Positions 8,196 through 17,069 of a stretch of DNA of 64,000 bases are shown piece after piece. The notes under the pieces are model-generated. The model saw only the letters and a program-made list of their open reading frames with translations. It was not told the DNA's origin and did not search any database. The position numbers were made by a program, and so were the translations under genes. Numbering within the stretch: position 1 is the stretch's first letter; each line of letters begins with the position of its first letter. This DNA is from Chitinasiproducens palmae (GTDB taxonomy: Bacteria; Pseudomonadota; Gammaproteobacteria; Burkholderiales; Burkholderiaceae): positions 141,062 to 205,061 of the forward strand of contig NZ_FNLO01000012.1 in NCBI RefSeq assembly GCF_900095735.1, given 5' to 3'.

Positions 8196-9004
8196 ACGCT
8201 CAAGTACATGCCTGGTCGAACGGTGAATCGACGGGCCATCATCGACGCGCGCCCATCACGGCCGAGGTTCTGAAAAGCGAGATGGCGGATGCCGGGGTTG
8301 CGCGAGCGGTACTGGTGCCGCCGCTGTGGGACCCGGATGGCAACGCCTATTCGCTGCGCGTCGCGCAAGAGGATCCGAACCGTTTCTCGGTGATGGGGCT
8401 GTTGCCCCGCATCATCGACGATCCGGTCGCATGCCTGCGTGGCTGGCAGAGTCAGCCCGGCATGCGCGGCATGCGCGGCATGCGCGGCATGCGCTTCCTG
8501 TTCAACTCCCCGGAGCGTCTCGCGCCGCTGCGCGAAGGACGGCTCGACGCGATATGGACCATTGCGGAGCAGGCCGAGCTGGTGGTCGCGCTGTTGATCC
8601 CCGGCGCGCTGCCGCTGGTCGACGAGATCGCGCGTCGCCATCCGAACTTGCGCCTGGTCGTCGACCATCTCGGGGTGCCGCGCGGCGCCACCGGCCCGGG
8701 CGCATTTGATCATCTGCCGGCCCTGCTCGCGCTGGCGCCCCATCGCAATGTGTACGTCAAGGCAGTCGGCGTCGGCGATTATGCGCTCGACCCCTATCCG
8801 TTCCGCTCGCTGACACCGACCTTGCGACGCGTGTACGACGCGTTCGGCCCGGACCGTATCCTGTGGGGCAGCGACCTGTCGCGGCTTCATCATCCTTACC
8901 GGCAGTGCGTGACCCATTTCTGCGAAACGCTCTCCTGGCTGGCGCAGCACGAACTGGAGGGCATCATGGGAGGCAATGTGTGCCGGCTCCTCGACTGGCC
9001 CTGA
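8183..9004 (+). CDS. Amidohydrolase_2 family hydrolase with an internal GMR tandem repeat
   Basis: 273 residues with a TIM-barrel metal-hydrolase fold. Visible are the N-terminal VDAQVHAW, LRLVVDHLGVPRG in the middle, and the C-terminal DRILWGSDLSRLHHP with the conserved Asp. Homologues hydrolyse lactones such as 2-pyrone-4,6-dicarboxylate or decarboxylate acids. Residues 93-104 are four consecutive Gly-Met-Arg triplets encoded by four identical 9-bp units, at the place where relatives usually have one or two (GxRGxRF). It overlaps the isomerase-like gene by 13 bp and precedes an MFS gene by 83 bp. A lower-pathway role is plausible; the substrate is unknown. Confidence 0.75.
   Translation: MRIVDAQVHAWSNGESTGHHRRAPITAEVLKSEMADAGVARAVLVPPLWDPDGNAYSLRVAQEDPNRFSVMGLLPRIIDDPVACLRGWQSQPGMRGMRGMRGMRFLFNSPERLAPLREGRLDAIWTIAEQAELVVALLIPGALPLVDEIARRHPNLRLVVDHLGVPRGATGPGAFDHLPALLALAPHRNVYVKAVGVGDYALDPYPFRSLTPTLRRVYDAFGPDRILWGSDLSRLHHPYRQCVTHFCETLSWLAQHELEGIMGGNVCRLLDWP
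8459..8494 (+). repeat. In-frame tandem repeat, 9 bp x 4 (GGCATGCGC)
   Basis: Four perfect copies of GGCATGCGC lie back to back inside the amidohydrolase gene and encode GMR four times. The unit length is a multiple of three, so copy-number change would lengthen or shorten a barrel loop without breaking the frame. The unit contains the palindrome GCATGC. Confidence 0.95.
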
Positions 9005-9087
9005 CACGGCCGCCAGTCGACAACCAAGACCACCACGAAAACGACACGCCGGGCAACCCGCACCGGCGGACATTTCGGAGACAAATC

Positions 9088-10302
9088 ATGTTCACACCAG
9101 GTAGTTGGCCGTGCCTGATCCTGCTGTTCGTCTACGGCACCGTTGCAACGTCGCTCGTAACGCAAGCCGTCCCGGTGATCGGCGACATCGCGCGCTACTT
9201 CCATCTCTCCCATGCCGCGGCCGGCTGGGTGATCTCGATTCCCTCGCTGATCACCGCCGTTGGCGCGTTGTTCGGCGGCTGGCTGGTGGACCGCATTGGT
9301 GACAGGCGCGTCATCGCCGCCGGTGCCGCCTGCGCGTGCGTTGGCAACCTGGCAGTGTTCTTCTCGCACGACGTCGGCATGCTGCTGGCGGGCCGGCTGA
9401 TCGAGGGCATCGGCTACCTATCGCTGACGGTCGGCGCGGTCACGCTCATCATGCGCACGACAACCGGCCCACGGCGCAGCGTAGCGCTCGGCCTGTGGAC
9501 CGCGCACACCGCGGTCGGCATCGGCATGACGCTCAGCATCGTTGCGCCGTTGGCGCAGCACGGCGAGCGTTGGCGTTGGGCCTTCGGCGGCCACGCGGTC
9601 CTGATGGCCGCCCTGCTGCTCGCCACGGTCCTGCTGCCCGGCAAACGCGGGGCCGCCGCACCGCGCCGTCTGGTCGACATCTGGACAGTGCTGTCCAGCC
9701 TGCCTCCGTATCGCGTGGCGCTCGCTTCCGGGGCTTCGGCGTTCGTGCAAACTGGCATCATGGCAGCGCTCACCGTGTATCTGGCGCGAACCTTCGGCGT
9801 GAGCGTCGGCAAGGCGGCGGGCGTCGGCACGATGGCCGAAGTGTTCGTCGTGCTGGCATGCATCGGCGTAGGCCAATTGCTGAAGGCGGGTCACAACATC
9901 CGCGTGCTCGCGTTGATCTCAGGCGCGCTGTCCTTGCTGGGCGGCGCCGGACTTTATCTGCCCGCCACGTCGTTCGCGGGAGCGATCGTCGCGATCTGCG
10001 TGTTCTCTGTCGGTATCGGCGCCCTCAATGCCCTGATCTGGACTCTGGTGCCGGCGGCCGCGCCAAGCCTGGCGACGCTCGGTGCCACCAACGGGCTGGT
10101 CGCGCAGGCGACCTATCTTGGCGTGCTGCTGGGTCCGCCGGCAATCTTCACGAGCTTCAGTGAGGGCGGCTGGACCTTGCGTGTCGGCCTGGTCATCGCT
10201 GCCACGGCGCTGCAGCTGCTACCCATCCCCATCTGGTCCTCACGACCGCCCCGGCCATTGCGCATGACGGACAGTCACGCCGAATCCGCACACAGCCACT
10301 GA
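9088..10302 (+). CDS. MFS transporter (drug/metabolite permease type)
   Basis: 404 residues with about 12 hydrophobic segments. The start at 9088 has TTCGGAG 7-13 bases upstream. The motif GGWLVDRIGDRRVI lies after TM2, and ARYFHLSHAAAGWVISIPSLITAVGALFG marks TM1-2. It lacks the PESPR motif of sugar porters, unlike the MFS protein at 5666, so it probably carries a different solute, or exports one. It lies 83 bp after the amidohydrolase and 217 bp before a porin on the same strand, consistent with a transport module serving the catabolic cluster. Confidence 0.75.
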   Translation: MFTPGSWPCLILLFVYGTVATSLVTQAVPVIGDIARYFHLSHAAAGWVISIPSLITAVGALFGGWLVDRIGDRRVIAAGAACACVGNLAVFFSHDVGMLLAGRLIEGIGYLSLTVGAVTLIMRTTTGPRRSVALGLWTAHTAVGIGMTLSIVAPLAQHGERWRWAFGGHAVLMAALLLATVLLPGKRGAAAPRRLVDIWTVLSSLPPYRVALASGASAFVQTGIMAALTVYLARTFGVSVGKAAGVGTMAEVFVVLACIGVGQLLKAGHNIRVLALISGALSLLGGAGLYLPATSFAGAIVAICVFSVGIGALNALIWTLVPAAAPSLATLGATNGLVAQATYLGVLLGPPAIFTSFSEGGWTLRVGLVIAATALQLLPIPIWSSRPPRPLRMTDSHAESAHSH

Positions 10303-10519
10303 AATTTGGCCGTGAAGCGTCCAACCCGGACACAGCCGCCGCGCATGGCGCGGCTGGCGTCGACCGGTCGAACCATGCCCTTTGCCACGGCCGCCGCGCC
10401 CGCCTGCCGTCTGACACGCGGTGCGGGCCTGTCCGTGCGCGCAAATCGCATGCGCGTGCCGCCAGTGGCCGGGAGCAAGTCGCACCGCTTTCGCACAAAA
10501 AACAAAGATCGGAGACCTC

Positions 10520-11653
10520 ATGTCGATTCGTACGCGCTTTGCCGGCAGCGTTGTCCGTGCCGCCCTGTTGGGCACGGCCGCGCTCGCGGGCCCCGTCCAT
10601 GCCCAGACCGTGACACTCTACGGCGTCATCTCCACCGGCATACAGTACGTCAGCAATGCCAACGGCGGTCGCCAGTTCGCTCTTGCCAACGGCGGCATGA
10701 TGCCGCCGCGCTTCGGCTTCCGGGGCGACGAGGACCTGGGCGGAGGCAATCATGCCATCTTCACGCTCGAAAACGGTTTTTCGATCGCCAATGGCGCACT
10801 GCTCGGCGGCATGTTTGGACGTCAGGCATTCGTGGGGCTGCGCAACGACCGCTATGGCACACTGACTGCCGGCAGGCAGTATGAGGAGATGACGTCGTCG
10901 CTGTGGTGGGCGATGTCCGCCAACGTGTTCTCCGGAATCGGCGCGCATATCGGCGACAACGACAACATGTTCTTTACCAACCGCTTCAACAACTCGGTGC
11001 GCTATCAATCGCCGACGCTGAACGGTCTGACGTTCGCGAGCAGTTTCGCCTTCGCCAACTCAACCGCCTTCTCCAACAACGACGGCTTCAGTCTCAGCGC
11101 CAACTACGCGCGCGGTCCATTGAAGCTTGGGGTCGCGGCGACACAGTTCAACCGCCGCAGCAACGCCACGCCAGCGAACCTGACTGCTGGCGCGGTCGAC
11201 AGCACCGGGTGGGGCTTCAGTTCGCCCTTCGTGCTGAGCCAAAGCGGCGCGGGAACCGATCAGCAACGCATTTTCGGCGCAGGCGCGGGCTACGACTTCG
11301 GTGTCATCAATGTCACCGCCGATTACACCAACGTGCTGTTCAATTACAGCGATACCACCGGCCTGCGCCTGCAAAATGCCGAGTTGTCGGCATACACGCG
11401 CATCACGCCCTCCTGGCTGATCGGCGCGACCTACATCTTCACCTACGGCGAATATTCGGGCGGCGACAAGCCGCGCTGGCATCAGGTGGACGTGGGCACG
11501 CTCTACTCGTTCAGCAAGCGCACCGACGGCTTCGTCACCGCCGTCTATCAGCGCGCCGCCGGCGACGCACGCTACGCGCAGATTTATAGTCTCGCGGCGT
11601 CGAGCGGAAAAAGTCAGACGATGATTCAGATAGGCTTGCGCCACCGGTTCTGA
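10520..11653 (+). CDS. Outer-membrane porin, Burkholderia OmpC-like family
   Basis: 377 residues. A signal peptide (about 1-28, ending GPVHAQ) precedes TVTLYGVISTGIQYVSN, the usual first beta-strand of Neisseria/Burkholderia-type general porins. The body has the porin hallmarks FGFRGDEDLGGGNHAIFTLENGF and GMFGRQAFVGLRNDRYGTLTAGRQY, and the chain ends IGLRHRF with the terminal Phe needed for BAM recognition. The start has GATCGGAGACC upstream. It probably forms a trimeric 16-strand channel for small organic acids. It closes the catabolic block, and a 336-bp gap follows. Confidence 0.9.
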   Translation: MSIRTRFAGSVVRAALLGTAALAGPVHAQTVTLYGVISTGIQYVSNANGGRQFALANGGMMPPRFGFRGDEDLGGGNHAIFTLENGFSIANGALLGGMFGRQAFVGLRNDRYGTLTAGRQYEEMTSSLWWAMSANVFSGIGAHIGDNDNMFFTNRFNNSVRYQSPTLNGLTFASSFAFANSTAFSNNDGFSLSANYARGPLKLGVAATQFNRRSNATPANLTAGAVDSTGWGFSSPFVLSQSGAGTDQQRIFGAGAGYDFGVINVTADYTNVLFNYSDTTGLRLQNAELSAYTRITPSWLIGATYIFTYGEYSGGDKPRWHQVDVGTLYSFSKRTDGFVTAVYQRAAGDARYAQIYSLAASSGKSQTMIQIGLRHRF

Positions 11654-11989
11654 GCGCCCTCGCGACGCGCTCGCCGCAAGGGCGGCAACCATCCGCGACC
11701 AACACCCGCAGCGCTGGCGCTGGCGCCTTTCATCCGCGCCGGCGAGATGAATGCTACGCTGTCTCGACACAACGCCGCCGCTCCTGTCACCAGGCGCGCG
11801 GCGTCGCCCGCGTTAGGCGGTTAGGCGCTGTCGCGCCGGACCGGTCGCGGCGCGCTGCGCCACGCTGCGCGCGATATGGACGGTGCCGCGCCGCACATCT
11901 CGCAACGGCTCCAGCGCGGACAGTCGCACACGCGCTGCACGCTGTCGCACCGTGCAGCACCTTGCCTGCGGGACAAATCGAGGAAAGGC
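11654..11989. other. 336-bp intergenic region, no gene seen
   Basis: GC-rich sequence between the porin and a hypothetical gene. A 6-bp stem (GAGCGC/GCGCTC, 11652-11672) overlaps the porin stop but has no T-tract, so a terminator call is weak. Nothing else stands out. Confidence 0.5.
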
Positions 11990-12550
11990 ATGAGTTGGAA
12001 GACACGCTTGCAGTCGGGCTTGTTGCGAACCGCATCGTCGCCGGAACGCAATGCAGCCGAGGGCCACGCCGCGCCACGCGAGGTGCCGCACCAGCGTGCC
12101 GACGATCCTACCGTACGGGCCTGCGTTCGCTTGTTGGGCATGGTTCACGAGTTGCACAAGGCGGGCTACCAGCGGCTCCGCATCTCTCCGGGCATGGCGC
12201 CGAGCGGCGTCCACTGGCGTTGCACGATCACGCATGCCGGCAATGTCATGACTGATGGCTATACACCGGTGAGCAGCGAAGCGGGTCAGGTCGTCCGCTA
12301 TTCGTCGGCCAGCGGCGATGCGTACTTCGGCTGGCACGACGCGGCCGGGCGTACCGCACGAGAGCTTGCGACATGCTTCATCGAGCGCTTTCCCGCGCTC
12401 GCGCGCGCCAGTGCAGGCAGGGACTGGCGCTACGCGGGATGGCTGACGGAAATGCTAGGCAGGGCCGAACAGGGTCGTCCCGCTGACCTGCCGGTGCTGT
12501 TTGCCGATTATCCACTGGATTGCGCGGAGATCCTGCCCCCGCCGCCGTGA
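11990..12550 (+). CDS. Uncharacterised 186-residue protein
   Basis: ATG 11990 has CGAGGAAAGGC 3-10 bases upstream, the best start in this frame. No signal peptide or membrane segment is evident. The N-terminal 40 residues look disordered. The rest is a compact Trp/Tyr-containing domain (LLGMVHELHKAGYQRLRISPGMAPSG onward) ending DCAEILPPPP. I do not recognise the family. Codon use matches the neighbours, and the even distribution of hydrophobic residues suggests a real soluble protein. It stands alone, with gaps on both sides. Confidence 0.6.
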   Translation: MSWKTRLQSGLLRTASSPERNAAEGHAAPREVPHQRADDPTVRACVRLLGMVHELHKAGYQRLRISPGMAPSGVHWRCTITHAGNVMTDGYTPVSSEAGQVVRYSSASGDAYFGWHDAAGRTARELATCFIERFPALARASAGRDWRYAGWLTEMLGRAEQGRPADLPVLFADYPLDCAEILPPPP

Positions 12551-12666
12551 CGCGTGATCATGCGTGATGACCACCTGGGCGCGGCAGTCGGTCAACGAGC
12601 GGCAGTCCGTCCGCTAAGACGCGGGCCGGTGACCGGGTCGCGATAACGCGAGCTACCTTTCGGTAT

Positions 12667-12689
12667 GTTAGGCTGGTTATCGACCTAAC
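12667..12689 (+). promoter_or_regulatory. Small inverted repeat in the 5' leader of the gene at 12704
   Basis: GTTAGG (12667-12672) and CCTAAC (12684-12689) flank an 11-nt gap. The right arm ends a few bases before the GAGGAG ribosome site of the next gene, so it could be a protein-binding site or a weak hairpin affecting translation. Symmetry alone supports this. Confidence 0.3.
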
Positions 12690-12703
12690 TGCCGAGGAGC
12701 GCC

Positions 12704-13120
12704 ATGTCCAAATCTGCATGGGTGTTTGCCTTGCTCGCTGGCTGTGCCGCTGGGCACACCGCCATCGCCGCGTCATCGAACCAGTTCGATCTGGTCTGCA
12801 AAGGCCAGGAACAAAAGGCCACCGGCAAGCCAGCCACACCATGGAGCGAACGCTTTCGCGTGGATCTGGATGCGCGCCGCTGGTGCCGCGGCGCATGCAA
12901 GACGGCCGCCGAGATCGGCAGCATCAGCGCCGACGCCATCGTACTGCCAGACAGCCGCGCGTCGATCGGCGGTCCGGCAGATGCAGAAGCGACGCTGTCG
13001 CGCACCGACGGCAAGATCAAGGAATATGTCTACATGGGCTGGTCGAATTCGACCGCAACGCTTGCCGAAGGCACGTGCACGCGCGAGTACTTCAGCGGCT
13101 TGCCAAGCCAGCGTTTCTGA
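12704..13120 (+). CDS. Small exported protein, possible lipoprotein
   Basis: 138 residues with a good ribosome site (CCGAGGAGCGCC). The N-terminus (MSKSAWVFALLAGCAAGHTAIAASS) is a signal sequence. LAGC could be a lipobox with Cys14, or cleavage could occur after AIAA by signal peptidase I. The mature part contains three or four Cys (LVCKGQEQ, RRWCRGACKTA, GTCTREYF), suggesting disulfides in the periplasm. I do not recognise a domain. The end, YFSGLPSQRF, is polar. No functional link to its neighbours is apparent. Confidence 0.65.
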   Translation: MSKSAWVFALLAGCAAGHTAIAASSNQFDLVCKGQEQKATGKPATPWSERFRVDLDARRWCRGACKTAAEIGSISADAIVLPDSRASIGGPADAEATLSRTDGKIKEYVYMGWSNSTATLAEGTCTREYFSGLPSQRF

Positions 13121-13371
13121 CACGCGATGCGTGTGCGAGCGCGCGCGGCAGCCACACCGCCCGCCCGGATAGTCGCACGCGCGATCACATCGCGCGCGCC
13201 GCCACATACGGTGTCTTCGGACAGGTACGCGAGCAGCGGTCCGGCACCTGACGAGCGCCGCCCGCGGCGATGTCGCGAAAATCGCTGGGTGCCACGCCTG
13301 CGGGCAACTGCCCTGCCCGCAACGCCCGATCCGCTGCGCGAAGCGTTGCGTCGACGTGCTGGATGCGCCCA

Positions 13372-13761
13372 ATGAAGACGTTGTTTCGATGGCTTCGACG
13401 GCATCGCTACGATGCCAAGCCCGATGCCGACGCAGGCGTCGGACAGACGCTGTTCGAAGACATCCGTTTCCTGCATCGCTTTCGGCGCTACCGAATGAGC
13501 GCGGTCGTCTGGCGTCGCCCCAGTGAGGACGAACGCAGGGAAATCGACTCTCATCCGCAGTTCGGCCGTTTCGGCGACGACACCATCGCCGTGGCCGATC
13601 GCGACGGCCGCCGTCTGATTGTGCGCGAACGCTTCTGGCACGGCTGGCCCGATCCGCCGCGCTTCGTGTTCTTTGCGGTTGCGGGCGAAATCATCTGGAG
13701 CGCGGCGGATTTCGATGGCTGGCCCGCGCGCTGGTCCGCGCTCGACGACGTGTCGCTTTAG
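13372..13761 (+). CDS. Uncharacterised 129-residue protein
   Basis: A basic N-terminus (MKTLFRWLRRHRYD) precedes a small domain rich in Trp, Phe and Arg (VVWRRPSEDERREID, RERFWHGWPDPPRFVFFAV). No signal peptide or clear membrane helix is present. The start at 13372 is chosen because the sequence upstream in this frame is Arg/Ala-rich and gene-unlike; its ribosome site is weak. It is separated by about 250 bp from the exported protein and 440 bp from the methyltransferase. No family is recognised. Confidence 0.5.
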   Translation: MKTLFRWLRRHRYDAKPDADAGVGQTLFEDIRFLHRFRRYRMSAVVWRRPSEDERREIDSHPQFGRFGDDTIAVADRDGRRLIVRERFWHGWPDPPRFVFFAVAGEIIWSAADFDGWPARWSALDDVSL

Positions 13762-14202
13762 GCGGCCCGCGCGGCACTGGCTGATGCTCCCGTCCGGCTT
13801 CAGGCCGGATGCAGAAAGCCGCACTCGGCAAGCGACGCCGCGCGGGACGCGCCTGCCGGCTGACGCCGCATGCGCGCTCGACTCGACGATCGGCGGCAAC
13901 GGACGCACCATGCGCCGCCTCCCGGCGACATCGCCCTCCGTTCGCGCTCTGCCGCGCGTTGGGTATTTTTCCTCCCCCGAAAACGCGAATGTTTCTCGTG
14001 CTCGCGTCGCGAAGCACACCGGGCAAGCGCCTGTGCAATACGACGAAAGTCTTGCCGCGCGGGGCTGCCGGCCGGCGCGCCCGGCCTGACTGGCGCGCGG
14101 CGCGGATGCGATTAGTCGGATCGCGACGCAGCACGTATTCTTGAATGCGACTGATCAGTCACGTCTTTCGCTTATCGCGCCCTTTCTCCAGCCACGAGTG
14201 AC
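13762..14202. other. 441-bp intergenic region with a palindromic operator-like site
   Basis: Mostly GC-rich sequence without a credible gene. A short CCGG-rich stem occurs near 13792-13808 just after the preceding gene but lacks a T-run. The only notable element is the palindrome at 14149-14160, close to the methyltransferase start. Confidence 0.5.
14149..14160. promoter_or_regulatory. Perfect 12-bp palindrome, candidate operator
   Basis: GACTGATCAGTC is a perfect dyad located 43 bp before the methyltransferase ATG, where a TetR- or MarR-type repressor would act. No regulator gene adjoins it, so the cognate protein is unknown. The site contains TGATCA. Confidence 0.45.
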
Positions 14203-14898
14203 ATGAGCCATTTTCCCGCTGCCACAGAGACCCTCGGCACCCTGCATACAGCCCCTCTTGCCCCGTTGTTGACCCGGCTTTTTGCCCAGGCGGAGGAGAA
14301 CTCCCCACGCAACGCTGAGGCCCTTGCCGATTTATCCGACGACGAGCTCGAAAGACAGATGCGCAGCAAGACCGGCTACATCGACTTCTACACGCGCCTG
14401 AAGGACTTTCCGCTTGCGGTGTCGCCCGAGACCGGCCAGCTGCTGTACATGCTCGCTCGCAGCATGCGGGCGCAGAACGTCGTCGAATTCGGAACCTCGT
14501 TCGGCGTTTCGACGCTGCATCTCGCCGCCGCGCTCCGCGACAACGGCGGCGGACGTCTGATCAGTTGCGAATTCGAACCGTCAAAGATCGAGCGTGCCCA
14601 GCGCAACTTGAGCGAAGCCCGCCTGCTCGACCTCGTCGAATTGCGGGCTGGCGATGCGCTGCAGACACTGTCCGCCGACTTGCCGGCTGCGATCGATCTT
14701 GTACTGCTCGACGGCGCCAAGGCACTTTATCCCGAAATCCTTGCACTGCTCGAGGATCGCTTGCGACCGGGTGCCTTTGTCGTCGCCGACAACGCGGACC
14801 ACAGCCCGGCTTATCTCGCGCGGGTGCGTTCGAGCAATGCCGGCTACATGTCGATCCCAGTCGGTGCCGACGTCGAACTTTCAATGCGGCTCGGATGA
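14203..14898 (+). CDS. Class I SAM-dependent O-methyltransferase-like protein
   Basis: 231 residues. An N-terminal helical part (1-75) is followed by a Rossmann methyltransferase core: VVEFGTSFGVSTLHLA is the SAM-binding motif I (about residues 97-112), LISCEFEPSKIERAQRN gives the acidic residue of motif II, and IDLVLLDGAKALYPEILALLEDRLRPGAFVVADN resembles the metal-binding region of the catechol O-methyltransferase-like group. It probably methylates a small molecule in the cytosol; the substrate is not predictable. A perfect palindrome precedes the gene, suggesting repression until an inducer appears. The CoA transferase gene follows after 155 bp. Confidence 0.8.
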   Translation: MSHFPAATETLGTLHTAPLAPLLTRLFAQAEENSPRNAEALADLSDDELERQMRSKTGYIDFYTRLKDFPLAVSPETGQLLYMLARSMRAQNVVEFGTSFGVSTLHLAAALRDNGGGRLISCEFEPSKIERAQRNLSEARLLDLVELRAGDALQTLSADLPAAIDLVLLDGAKALYPEILALLEDRLRPGAFVVADNADHSPAYLARVRSSNAGYMSIPVGADVELSMRLG

Positions 14899-15053
14899 AT
14901 TAATATGACCTCGGCGCGCCGTCGCCAGGTCGCGCGGCAGGCCAGCCGCGCGACCGCAACGACTGACTCGCGGGGGACCACGCGCGTTCAACATCCGTTC
15001 AAGGCGCGCCGCCCTGTCCGGCATTCGACGAGATCATCAACGGAGCAAACGAC

Positions 15054-16430
15054 ATGCGCGCGATCGACCATCTGGCGGAAATCTGGACAGCGGCGGGGCA
15101 CGACGCAGGTGCGCTGTCGTACTGTGCGCTGGACACGCATCCACAGACTTTCCCCTCGTCGTTTGCGGTCGATCTGGCGGCTCAGACCACGGTCGCCGCG
15201 GCAGCGCTTGCGGCCAGCGAATTCGCGCATACGCGTGGCGCGGCGCGCCAGCGGATCGCAGTCAGCAGTCCGCATGCCGCGGTGGAAGCCGCCGGCTGGT
15301 TCGCGATCGACGGCCGGGTGCCGGATCTGTGGGATGCGTTCTCCGGGCTTTATCCGTGCCGCGACGGCTACGTGCGCATCCATGCCAACTTTGCGCATCA
15401 CCGCAACGGCGCACTGCGCTTGCTGGGCGTCGATCCGGATACCGCGACGCGCGCGGACGCCGAGGCAGCGTTGCGCGACTGGGAGGCGGTGGCGTTCGAA
15501 AGCGCTGCCACCGAGCGCGGCCTTGTCGTATCCGCGTTGCGGAGCTTCGAGGTCTGGGACGGGATGCCACAGGGGCAGGTGCTCGCGACCGCGCCGTTGC
15601 TGACGATCGAACGTATCGGCGACGGCGCGCCCCGCTCTCTGCCTGCGCTCGGCGACACCGATCCGGTACTCAGCGGGATACGGGTCCTGGATCTGACCCG
15701 CATACTTGCCGGACCGGTCGGCACACGCACGCTGGCCGCGTTCGGCGCGGATGTGATGCTGGTCAATTCGCCGACGCTGCCCAACATCGATGCGATTGCG
15801 GAGACGAGCCGAGGCAAACGCTCGGTGCACGTCGATCTCAAAACACCAGCGGGCGTCGACCGGCTGCGCGGGCTGATACACGACGCGCACGTGTTCGTGC
15901 AAGGCTATCGGCCCGGCGCACTCGCACACCTGGGCTTCGCGCCGCACGAAATCGCCGCACTTCGGCCGGGCATTGTGCAAGTTTCGCTTTCCGCTTATGG
16001 CAGACACGGCCCGTGGTCCGCGAAACGCGGCTTCGACTCGCTGGTGCAAACGGCCACCGGCTTCAACGTCGCCGAAGGCGCCGCCTTCGGCGAGGCAAAG
16101 CCACGCGCGCTGCCCATGCAGATACTGGATCAAGCCACCGGCTTCCTGATCGCGTTCGGCGCGGCAACGGCGCTGCGACGTCAGCGACTGGAAGGCGGCA
16201 GTTGGCATGTCGAGGTGTCGCTGGCTCAGACCGCACAGTGGCTGCGGCGGCTGCCACGCATCACGCCGGCCGAGTGCAGCGGCCCGCCCGACCGCACGCC
16301 CTATCTCGACACCTACGCTTCGGGCTTTGGTACGCTCGAGGCCGTACGCCCCAGCGCGATGTTCGAACGCACGCCGGCAGCCTTCGCGAGACCATCGAAG
16401 CCGCCGGGCAGCGACGCGGCCGCTTGGTAA
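15054..16430 (+). CDS. CaiB/BaiF family III CoA transferase-like protein
   Basis: 458 residues. The C-terminal half carries the family III signature: GIRVLDLTRILAGPVGTRTLAAFGADVMLV (about residues 208-237), RGKRSVHVDLKTPAGVDRL, VFVQGYRPGALAHLGF, and QVSLSAYGRHGPW. Family III enzymes move CoA between carboxylic acids through an aspartyl intermediate. The usual catalytic Asp site falls near PNIDAIAETSRGK, where the aligned residue needs checking. The N-terminal 200 residues look like a diverged second CaiB-like half, a two-module layout seen in some large members. A purine-rich segment (ATCAACGGAGC) precedes the ATG. The gene converges on the AhpD-like gene 141 bp away. Confidence 0.75.
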   Translation: MRAIDHLAEIWTAAGHDAGALSYCALDTHPQTFPSSFAVDLAAQTTVAAAALAASEFAHTRGAARQRIAVSSPHAAVEAAGWFAIDGRVPDLWDAFSGLYPCRDGYVRIHANFAHHRNGALRLLGVDPDTATRADAEAALRDWEAVAFESAATERGLVVSALRSFEVWDGMPQGQVLATAPLLTIERIGDGAPRSLPALGDTDPVLSGIRVLDLTRILAGPVGTRTLAAFGADVMLVNSPTLPNIDAIAETSRGKRSVHVDLKTPAGVDRLRGLIHDAHVFVQGYRPGALAHLGFAPHEIAALRPGIVQVSLSAYGRHGPWSAKRGFDSLVQTATGFNVAEGAAFGEAKPRALPMQILDQATGFLIAFGAATALRRQRLEGGSWHVEVSLAQTAQWLRRLPRITPAECSGPPDRTPYLDTYASGFGTLEAVRPSAMFERTPAAFARPSKPPGSDAAAW

Positions 16431-16571
16431 GCGCAACGATCGCGCAGGCGCTTCGCGATGCGCACCGCGGCGCACTGCGTCGATGGTGTTGCGGCAACAC
16501 GGCGGGCGCCGCACTGTGCACCTGGCGACGCTCCGCGCCATGCGCCCTCGCCTACGCGTCCTCCCTTGGCG

Positions 16572-17003
16572 CTACTGGCGCGCGCCGATCGCCATCCGAT
16601 TCAGTGCGCTCATCAACGCGATTGCGAAACACAGATCGGCGATCTCGGCTTCGCTGAAATGTGCGCGCAACGGTGCGTAATCCGCATCCGGCGCGTGCGT
16701 GGTCGCCACGTCGACCAACGCTTCGGTCCAGGCCAGCGCGGCTCGCTCCTGCTCGCTGAAATGGGCGCTCAAGCGCCACGCGGCCAGCGAGTCGAGCTTG
16801 GCGTCCGCCACGCCGCGAGCACGCAGCGAAGCGCCGTGCATTTCAAGACAGAACGCGCAGCCATTGATCTGCGACGTGCGCAGATAGACCAGCTCGATGA
16901 GGTCCTTGCCCAGACTGCTCTCGTCAAGTGCTTTCTTGGTGGCCAACAGGCCTTGATACGCGTTCGGCGACAGGGTCCGATAGGACAGGCGCAATGGTGT
17001 CAC
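16572..17003 (-). CDS. AhpD-like carboxymuconolactone decarboxylase family protein
   Basis: 143 residues, GTG start at 17003 with GGAGG about 8 bases upstream. It has the AhpD CxxC active-site signature INGCAFCLEMH (Cys49, Cys52, His56), preceded by an all-helical N-terminus and followed by WTEALVDVATTHAPD, typical of the CMD/AhpD fold. Such proteins act as alkylhydroperoxidase-type thiol peroxidases, probably as oligomers. It is divergently transcribed from a MocR regulator with only 66 bp between the two starts, a recurrent pairing that implies regulation by that protein. Confidence 0.85.
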   Translation of the reverse strand: MTPLRLSYRTLSPNAYQGLLATKKALDESSLGKDLIELVYLRTSQINGCAFCLEMHGASLRARGVADAKLDSLAAWRLSAHFSEQERAALAWTEALVDVATTHAPDADYAPLRAHFSEAEIADLCFAIALMSALNRMAIGARQ

Positions 17004-17069
17004 GGAAATTCCTCCAGGAGCGTTTCAAGCCGGGACGTTCACTTGCCTCGGTGCAGGCACTCTAAGAGA

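Noticed and set aside
11652..11672. Terminator after the porin
   Set aside because: Only a 6-bp stem that overlaps the stop codon, and no T-tract.
14988..16541. 517-codon open frame on the minus strand
   Set aside because: Shadow of the CoA transferase gene, which has clear family motifs on the other strand.
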